The notes under the pieces: generated by a model
Told to the model about the DNA's origin: nothing
The model's input: only the letters and a program-made list of their open reading frames with translations
Database searches by the model: none
NCBI GenBank assembly: GCA_002309875.1
Contig: DBYM01000065.1
Span: forward strand, 6,693 to 15,505
Source of the DNA: Cyanobacteria bacterium UBA1186
GTDB taxonomy: Bacteria; Cyanobacteriota; Vampirovibrionia; Gastranaerophilales; Gastranaerophilaceae
Direction: 5' to 3'
DNA: 8,813 nt
Made by a program: the position numbers and the translations under genes
Part shown: positions 4,256-8,813 of the stretch, piece after piece
Layout: the number at the start of each line of letters is the position of its first letter
Position numbering within the stretch: position 1 is the first letter of the stretch

Positions 4256-6106
4256 TTACCCTAATTTTTCTATTAATGCTTTGTGTTTTGAAATAAATTC
4301 ACTTCCTCTTGATTCGAGGGCAAGTTTAAGAATTCCCTCCAAATCAATCGTTTCCATATCTTCAAAGTTATTAGGAAGTCTCAGAGACCAATTTTGGTCG
4401 CCTGAAGTTCCCGGAGTGTTGTAAGTTTCATTTATACGGAAATAATCGGTGAAGAAAATCTGAACATTTTTTGCCTTTGAAGCAAATATTTCGGCAAGTT
4501 TTACAAACGTCAGATATTCCTTATCCTGAGTAAGTCTTACGATAATATCATCTTTGTTATCAGCCTCAGGGAACAAATCCTCAACGAGATTCTTTGCGTG
4601 CAAATATCCTTCGTGAGTATTAATCATACTTTCCGCCCAAACGGCAATAGGATTATTGTCGTGAGTGCCGACCATGTTCCATACATTTTCGGTAATATTT
4701 TTACATCTGTACGGGTGATCCGCTTTTTCGGGAAGAACAAACTGCGTCAATCTCATACCCTGAAGTTCATATTTTTCCATAACTGCAGCAACAGGATTTG
4801 TAAGTGTTCCCAAATCTTCGCAAACTATTGCATTTTTATCCAAACCGCATTCTTTAGCCGCTCCGATTACAATCTTTTCGATAAATCTGCCGTAGAGTTT
4901 AATTTGCTTGTCGGACAATGTTTTAACTCTCTTTTCTTTATCCGCTTCAAGAGTCCAATCCAAATCTTCTTCTCTTGCTATTGCATATTTTGAAAGTTCG
5001 GGATGCTCAGGAGAAGAATATAATCTTCCTGCACCTTCTTTAGGCATCGGCTTTTTACCTGCTTTATAAACCCACGGGTCAATCAGGCCTACAATATGGT
5101 CAATTCTGACACCGCCGGGGTTTTCTCTGAACATCTTTTTATAAAGATTCTTCATCAACTGACCGCCTTCGCCCAAAGTGCCGTCAGGATTGAACATCTT
5201 CTCGGGATCCATTACGGGGAATCCCCATGCCTGTCCGTCTTTTGAGAAGTAATCAGGCGGGCAGCCGAGATACCAACCGTCTAAGAATAATGATTGATAA
5301 GCCCATGCATCTCTGTCAGAGAAAGCAACCTGTCTGTCCGCAATCATTTTTATTCCCTTTTTGAGGGCAAATTCTTTTGTTTCCTCATTTTGTTTTTCCA
5401 AAACAAACTGACAGAATTTATAGAGATCTATTTCATCGGAATATTTTTCGGATATTTCTTTAATCCTTTTTGCATAAGCCTTCTTTTCCTTATCATTCTT
5501 AGGATTAGGGAGATTTTTATCCGTTTCGTTTCCCCAGATATACCAATAATCGTTTCCGTTTTCTATTGAGAGTGCTTCGTAAAGAGCATCATTATCAAGC
5601 CAAGTGCTGTTTTCTTTTTTAAATGCCTCGAATTCTTTCTTCAAAAATTTACCGTCTTTAAAGTTGTTCCACGCTTCTTTCATAGCATCGGAATGAGCCT
5701 TATGAACATAAGAATAAGAAGTTCTGCCCGAATTTTGTCTCGGGTTTTCTCTAACTACTCTGTCAAAAGTTTCCTCGGATAAAATTCCGTGCCATTCTTT
5801 TGTGGTAAGTTTTTTCAGATCAATAAACAAAGGATTTCCGGAAAAAATCGTTCCGCAATAAGGTGATGAATCGGAAGATTTTGTTTTTCCTGCAGGCCCG
5901 AGTTGAAGGGCGTTAAATATTCCCGAAGCATAATCAATAAGTGCGTGTCCCGCATCTGAATTAAAACTTCCAAAACCAACGTCTTCACCGTTCTTTGACG
6001 GAAAACTGCTTCCGTGTATAATCAGTGCAAAGTTTTCTTTGCCCAACACCTTTAATGCTTCTTTAATCGTCTTTGTATCGTTTTTCTTCCTTGTTAAACA
6101 GACCAT
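4256..6106 (-). CDS. malQ: 4-alpha-glucanotransferase (amylomaltase, GH77)
   Basis: A 616-residue protein when started at ATG 6106, which has AAGGAG seven bases upstream; longer frames starting at TTG lack support. It moves alpha-1,4-glucan segments between maltodextrins or glycogen-derived chains in the cytoplasm. GH77 motifs appear in order: SPYCGTIFSGNPLFIDL (81-97), which matches the family's SPY...AGNPLYIDL region; GCPPDYFSKDGQAWGFP (281-297); VRIDH with the nucleophile Asp336; CEDLGT with the acid/base Glu430; GTHDNN with Asp483; and GTSGDQNW near the C-terminus. All three catalytic acids are present. The protein is longer than the compact amylomaltases of about 500 residues because of an insert at about 115-245 rich in Lys, Glu and Asn, which I do not recognise as a starch-binding module. 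It is a single-gene unit with its own promoter and terminator, transcribed divergently from the glycan genes at 6225. Confidence 0.96.
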   Translation of the reverse strand: MVCLTRKKNDTKTIKEALKVLGKENFALIIHGSSFPSKNGEDVGFGSFNSDAGHALIDYASGIFNALQLGPAGKTKSSDSSPYCGTIFSGNPLFIDLKKLTTKEWHGILSEETFDRVVRENPRQNSGRTSYSYVHKAHSDAMKEAWNNFKDGKFLKKEFEAFKKENSTWLDNDALYEALSIENGNDYWYIWGNETDKNLPNPKNDKEKKAYAKRIKEISEKYSDEIDLYKFCQFVLEKQNEETKEFALKKGIKMIADRQVAFSDRDAWAYQSLFLDGWYLGCPPDYFSKDGQAWGFPVMDPEKMFNPDGTLGEGGQLMKNLYKKMFRENPGGVRIDHIVGLIDPWVYKAGKKPMPKEGAGRLYSSPEHPELSKYAIAREEDLDWTLEADKEKRVKTLSDKQIKLYGRFIEKIVIGAAKECGLDKNAIVCEDLGTLTNPVAAVMEKYELQGMRLTQFVLPEKADHPYRCKNITENVWNMVGTHDNNPIAVWAESMINTHEGYLHAKNLVEDLFPEADNKDDIIVRLTQDKEYLTFVKLAEIFASKAKNVQIFFTDYFRINETYNTPGTSGDQNWSLRLPNNFEDMETIDLEGILKLALESRGSEFISKHKALIEKLG

Positions 6107-6113
6107 AATACTA

Positions 6114-6119
6114 CTCCTT
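6114..6119 (-). promoter_or_regulatory. Ribosome binding site that fixes the malQ start
   Basis: On the minus strand, AAGGAG lies seven bases before ATG 6106. This selects that ATG over the TTG codon at 6151, which lies within the promoter region and upstream of the expected transcription start. Confidence 0.88.
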
Positions 6120-6135
6120 ATCTCTCTATGGCATG

Positions 6136-6164
6136 ATTGTAGCAATAACAAAACTCTATTTCAA
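6136..6164 (-). promoter_or_regulatory. malQ promoter (extended -10, near-consensus)
   Basis: On the minus strand, TTGAAA (6164-6159) and TACAAT (6141-6136) are separated by exactly 17 bases, and TGC immediately before the -10 makes it an extended -10 element. Transcription should start near 6129, giving a leader of about 23 bases that contains AAGGAG. Confidence 0.88.
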
Positions 6165-6188
6165 TAAATCTTACGGTATCCGCTGAAA

Positions 6189-6217
6189 TTGACAGAGAGA
6201 GAACGCTTCTATATAAT
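6189..6217 (+). promoter_or_regulatory. Perfect consensus sigma-70 promoter for the glycan operon
   Basis: TTGACA (6189-6194), a 17-base spacer and TATAAT (6212-6217) match the consensus exactly. Only seven bases separate the -10 box from ATG 6225, so the transcript should begin at or very near the start codon. The -35 of the divergent malQ promoter is 24 bases away. Confidence 0.93.
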
Positions 6218-6224
6218 CTTAGAT

Positions 6225-7514
6225 ATGTATATTCCGTATGAAACCATTGGAATTCTGCTTTCCAAATTATTTAAGAACGAAATGTTAAAGGAGTTTTTTT
6301 ATAACAAAAAAATATCCCAAAATCTGCGTTATATAGAAAAAAATAAGCCGAAAGTTCTGAAAAAAATCGGTAAAAAGTTTGAAAACGGCGAAAAAATTAA
6401 TGTTGTATTTTACGTTTACGATTCAACAAAGTGGAAATGCCAATCGGTTTACGACCTTATGAACAAGGACGGCAGGTTTAACATAAAAATTCTTGCAACA
6501 AAAAGCGGAGCAATAAACAAAGATAACCCTACTTATCAATCGTCTGACGACGTGATTAAAACTTATAAGTTTTTCAAAGACAAAGGTATGAGCGTCGAAT
6601 ATGCCTATGACACAAAAAATGAAAAATTTGTTCCTTTTAAAAAATTTAATCCCGACATTATTATTTATCAGCACCCATGGTATGTTGAACGTTCGCAGGG
6701 ACCGGTTGTTTGTTCGGAATTTGCCTTTACCGCCTACGTTCCTTATTACTTCCCGATAGAAATTGAAGGGATTGACAAAAAAATAGACTATTACCTCAGA
6801 TTTCACAAATATATCGAAAGATACTATGCTTTAGACAAGGTTGTTGAAAACAAATTGAAATCCAAAATGGATAATAGGGGAGTAAATGTTATTGCAGCCG
6901 GATATCCAAACCTTGATTACTGCAAAGATACTGAACAGGAAGGTGAGTTTGTAATTTATGCTCCGCACTGGACAATCGGAGGGTTGGGCGACCAATACGG
7001 AACTTTTGAATGGAGCGGGGAATTTATGCTCGAATACGCAAAATCCCGTCCCGATATAAAGTGGGTTTTCAAACCTCACCCGCTTTTATACAAAGCATTG
7101 CTCGACACAAAGATAATGAATGGCGAAGAAGCAGAAAAATATTATAATGACTGGGCCGAAATCGGAATCAAATACGAAAGCGGCGACTATCTCGACTGGT
7201 TTAAAAAATCAAAAATGATGATAACGGACAGTTGTTCTTTTTTGGGAGAATATTTTGTAACCGAAAAACCTTTAGTCCTCCTTATGGCAGAAACTTCTCA
7301 GTTTAAATCTCTTAATCACCCGATTTTGAGAACGTATTACTGTGCAAAGAATCTTGATGAACTTAAAAAATTACTTGAAACTCTGCCCGAAAATGATTAT
7401 ATGAAAGAAACCCGTCTGAAAGCCCTGAAGGAATCGGGATTAAAAGAAATGAATGCCGCAAAAAATATTCTTAATGATATAATTGAAATTACAGGAGGAA
7501 GATATGCCAAGTAA
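6225..7514 (+). CDS. CDP-glycerol glycerophosphotransferase-like protein (TagB/TagF superfamily)
   Basis: A 429-residue protein when started at ATG 6225. A TTG at 6189 is in frame but is the -35 box of the promoter, so it cannot be the start. Family motifs are YAPHW (245-249), FKPHP (282-286) and MITDSCSFLGEYFVTEKPLV (332-351), matching the YAPTW, PHP and ITDYSS...KP signatures of enzymes that transfer glycerol- or ribitol-phosphate from CDP-polyols to a glycan. The usual TDYSS is changed to TDSCS, so the donor-binding site differs slightly. The N-terminal domain (about 55-225) has an alternating beta/alpha pattern consistent with a GT-B fold. In diderms such enzymes modify capsule, O-antigen or other surface glycans, so a teichoic acid should not be assumed. 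The stop overlaps the next gene by 11 bases, so translation is probably coupled. No ribosome binding site precedes the ATG, which suggests a leaderless message. Confidence 0.85.
   Translation: MYIPYETIGILLSKLFKNEMLKEFFYNKKISQNLRYIEKNKPKVLKKIGKKFENGEKINVVFYVYDSTKWKCQSVYDLMNKDGRFNIKILATKSGAINKDNPTYQSSDDVIKTYKFFKDKGMSVEYAYDTKNEKFVPFKKFNPDIIIYQHPWYVERSQGPVVCSEFAFTAYVPYYFPIEIEGIDKKIDYYLRFHKYIERYYALDKVVENKLKSKMDNRGVNVIAAGYPNLDYCKDTEQEGEFVIYAPHWTIGGLGDQYGTFEWSGEFMLEYAKSRPDIKWVFKPHPLLYKALLDTKIMNGEEAEKYYNDWAEIGIKYESGDYLDWFKKSKMMITDSCSFLGEYFVTEKPLVLLMAETSQFKSLNHPILRTYYCAKNLDELKKLLETLPENDYMKETRLKALKESGLKEMNAAKNILNDIIEITGGRYAK
7493..7498 (+). promoter_or_regulatory. Ribosome binding site of the tandem Rossmann protein, inside the upstream gene
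   Basis: AGGAGG lies five bases before ATG 7504 and within the last codons of the glycerophosphotransferase-like gene. It decides the start against the in-frame TTG at 7483. Confidence 0.9.
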
Positions 7515-8271
7515 ATATTTTGAACTGACAACAAACTCAAAAAAATTCAAGGAAGAAACCAAAGAACTTATTAAATCCCTTGAAGAACAAAATGTGGTTA
7601 TCTACGGAGCCGGTCAGGGATTCTTTGAATTAAACAAAACCTATAATTTCAATAAAAACCTGCACATTACGGCTATTGCAGACAAGAAATTCGAAACACA
7701 GACAAGCAATATTACGGGCTTAAAACAGATTACACCAAGACAGGTCCTTAATGAAAATTATGAAAAAATCCTGATTACAAACGAACAACCAAGAGGGGTT
7801 CTGAAGTTTTTAACCAACACATTGGGCATTCCTCAGGAAAAATTATTAACCATATTTAACGAAGAAATAAAAGAAGAAGCCCTGAGCCTCAATTATCTTT
7901 ACGAACATAAATTTGACAAAACACTGACGAAACTCGTAAAAAAACTGAAAAATAAATCCGTTGTTATTTACGGCGCAGGAATATATTTTGAGGCTATTCT
8001 GAAATATTTCGACCTGTCAGGTTTGAATATCGTCGGGGTTTGCGACAAGCGTTTTGAAGGACATAAAGATAATGAACAGTTCAAAGGGTACAAAGTTTAT
8101 GCTCCGAGCGAAATTAAAGATGCCGCACCGGATTACGTTCTCGTTGCAACAAAATTCTATATCTCGCTGATAATGAAATTAAATGATGAACTTCTTAAAG
8201 GAAGCAAAATCAAAATCAGACCGCTTGTTCAAAAAAGTTTGTGGACCCTGCTCAAAGAAATCTGGACTTAA
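7504..8271 (+). CDS. Protein of two tandem Rossmann-like repeats, surface-glycan associated
   Basis: A 255-residue protein from ATG 7504. It is an internal duplication with a period of about 122 residues. VVIYGAG occurs at 31-37 and again at 153-159; the following strand ends in ADKKF (59-63) and CDKRF (180-184). Then come G-x-K...P-x-x (about 72-79 and 195-201) and a third strand (KILITN, 89-94; YVLVAT, 211-216). The GxG loop after a first strand and the acidic residue ending the second are features of dinucleotide- or nucleotide-sugar-binding folds. Similar single modules occur as N-terminal domains in polysaccharide-modifying enzymes, including sugar acetyltransferases and FkbM-type methyltransferases. 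No catalytic domain follows either copy. The 11-base overlap with the glycerophosphotransferase-like gene suggests a functional partnership, for example precursor recognition or reduction, but the reaction is unknown. Its stop codon interlocks with that of the convergent epimerase gene. Confidence 0.85.
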   Translation: MPSKYFELTTNSKKFKEETKELIKSLEEQNVVIYGAGQGFFELNKTYNFNKNLHITAIADKKFETQTSNITGLKQITPRQVLNENYEKILITNEQPRGVLKFLTNTLGIPQEKLLTIFNEEIKEEALSLNYLYEHKFDKTLTKLVKKLKNKSVVIYGAGIYFEAILKYFDLSGLNIVGVCDKRFEGHKDNEQFKGYKVYAPSEIKDAAPDYVLVATKFYISLIMKLNDELLKGSKIKIRPLVQKSLWTLLKEIWT

Positions 8272-8813
8272 TACTTACTGCAGACTTCTCTTAAACCGTC
8301 TTCAACAGAATATTTCGGAGTAAATCCTATAATATTCTTCAGTATGCTGTTGTCTCCGATAACGTTTAAGTTTGAAGGCTTTTCGGGGTCAAACGTAATC
8401 AGGCCTTTTTTACCCATAATTTCCTGCATTTTCAGTGCGTAATCCTTCAGTAAAATACCGTTACCCGTACAAATATTAACCGAGCCGTCATAATTGCTTT
8501 TTACGAGTTCTACAAATCCGCGGGCGATGTCTTTTGTGTACATATAATCAAGTTTATTATTCGGCGCTCCCAAATCAAAAACCGTATCGTTAGCAAGGCA
8601 ATTCAATATCTTAGCCGTAAGTCTTGAAGGGTTTTCATTATGACCGAATACATAAAAAATTCTTCCCCAGCAAAAACTCAAAGAATTTTCCTTGGCATAT
8701 TTTTCGCAGAGGTTATGCAATTCGTTCTTGCATTGTGCATAAAGCGTTTTGGGATTAATCGGGCTCGTTTCCCTTAATATATCACCGTTAATATCGTATT
8801 CAAAACACGTTCC
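8268..8813 (-). CDS. NAD-dependent sugar epimerase/dehydratase (extended SDR), C-terminal part
   Basis: The frame is open from the window edge (8813) to the stop at 8268-8270 and gives 181 residues; the N-terminal Rossmann part with the GxxGxxG motif lies outside. GTCFEYD (fragment 1-7) corresponds to the active-site Ser/Thr region, and YAQCK (25-29) is the catalytic Tyr-x-x-x-Lys. WGRIFYVFG (49-57), the Asp-Tyr-Met-Tyr-x-x-Asp-Ile-Ala segment (about 89-97) and SVNICTGNG (110-118) are the usual substrate-domain landmarks of nucleotide-sugar epimerases, dehydratases and 4-ketoreductases. The C-terminal FTPKYSVEDGLREV is also typical. It probably makes or reduces an NDP-sugar for a surface glycan; the substrate cannot be told. 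An internal TTG at 8720 is not a real start because similarity continues upstream. It converges on the tandem Rossmann gene and shares two bases of stop codon with it. Confidence 0.92.
   Translation of the reverse strand, partial: GTCFEYDINGDILRETSPINPKTLYAQCKNELHNLCEKYAKENSLSFCWGRIFYVFGHNENPSRLTAKILNCLANDTVFDLGAPNNKLDYMYTKDIARGFVELVKSNYDGSVNICTGNGILLKDYALKMQEIMGKKGLITFDPEKPSNLNVIGDNSILKNIIGFTPKYSVEDGLREVCSKY

Noticed and set aside
4598..4993. 131-codon open frame on the plus strand inside malQ
   Set aside because: It is antisense to conserved GH77 sequence, has no ribosome binding site and its translation (Phe/Ser/Cys-rich) looks like a shadow of the real gene.
6107..6151. N-terminal extension of malQ starting at TTG 6151 (minus strand)
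   Set aside because: It spans the -10 box and the AAGGAG site that serves ATG 6106.
6189..6224. N-terminal extension of the glycerophosphotransferase-like protein starting at TTG 6189
   Set aside because: The TTG is the first half of a perfect -35 box, and the 12 extra codons contain the whole promoter, so they are not transcribed.
7483..7503. Start of the tandem Rossmann protein at TTG 7483
   Set aside because: AGGAGG at 7493-7498 directs initiation to ATG 7504.

Overview
The window reads as chromosomal DNA of an AT-rich, diderm bacterium. The envelope is inferred from an LptF/LptG-type lipopolysaccharide-export permease and a protein with a Sec signal peptide. Expression signals are of ordinary bacterial type: consensus TTGACA/TATAAT boxes, AGGAGG-like ribosome binding sites and intrinsic terminators. 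These argue against Bacteroidota, which use different promoters and rarely use Shine-Dalgarno sites. A SpoIID/LytB protein, LptF/G and small Asn/Gln-rich orphan proteins together would fit a gut member of the non-photosynthetic cyanobacterial sister group (Vampirovibrionia/Gastranaerophilales). That placement is an inference from gene content and style; the window has no rRNA or other marker to prove it.

Layout. 1-1394 (+): the C-terminal 120 residues of a SpoIID/LytB-domain protein, followed 14 bases later by a zinc-dependent medium-chain alcohol dehydrogenase. 1518-1772 (+): an 84-residue protein with three Asn-Pro-Phe tripeptides, closed by a clear intrinsic terminator. 1895-2542 (+): a periplasmic protein of unknown function. 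2589-3707 (+): the LptF/LptG permease. 3835-4212 (+): a Gln/Ala-rich small protein with one membrane segment, ending at a strong bidirectional terminator shared with the convergent 4-alpha-glucanotransferase (malQ; 4256-6106, -). 6225-8271 (+): a CDP-glycerol glycerophosphotransferase-like protein overlapping by 11 bases a protein made of two tandem Rossmann-like repeats. 8268-8813 (-): the C-terminal part of an NAD-dependent sugar epimerase/dehydratase, whose stop codon interlocks with that of the repeat protein.

Function. The left half concerns the cell envelope (peptidoglycan-acting SpoIID family, LPS transport, small exported or membrane proteins). malQ belongs to glycogen or maltodextrin metabolism. 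The right end looks like the edge of a surface-glycan locus (polyol-phosphate transfer plus nucleotide-sugar modification).

The most notable points are regulatory. Two genes (1895 and 6225), and possibly a third (2589), have a TATAAT box only 6-7 bases before the start codon and no ribosome binding site, suggesting leaderless mRNAs. malQ, divergent from one of them, has a normal leader with AAGGAG. The two small orphan proteins share a 10-base leader element (TTTAGAAAGG) just ahead of their starts. No mobile element, CRISPR array, tRNA or rRNA was seen.
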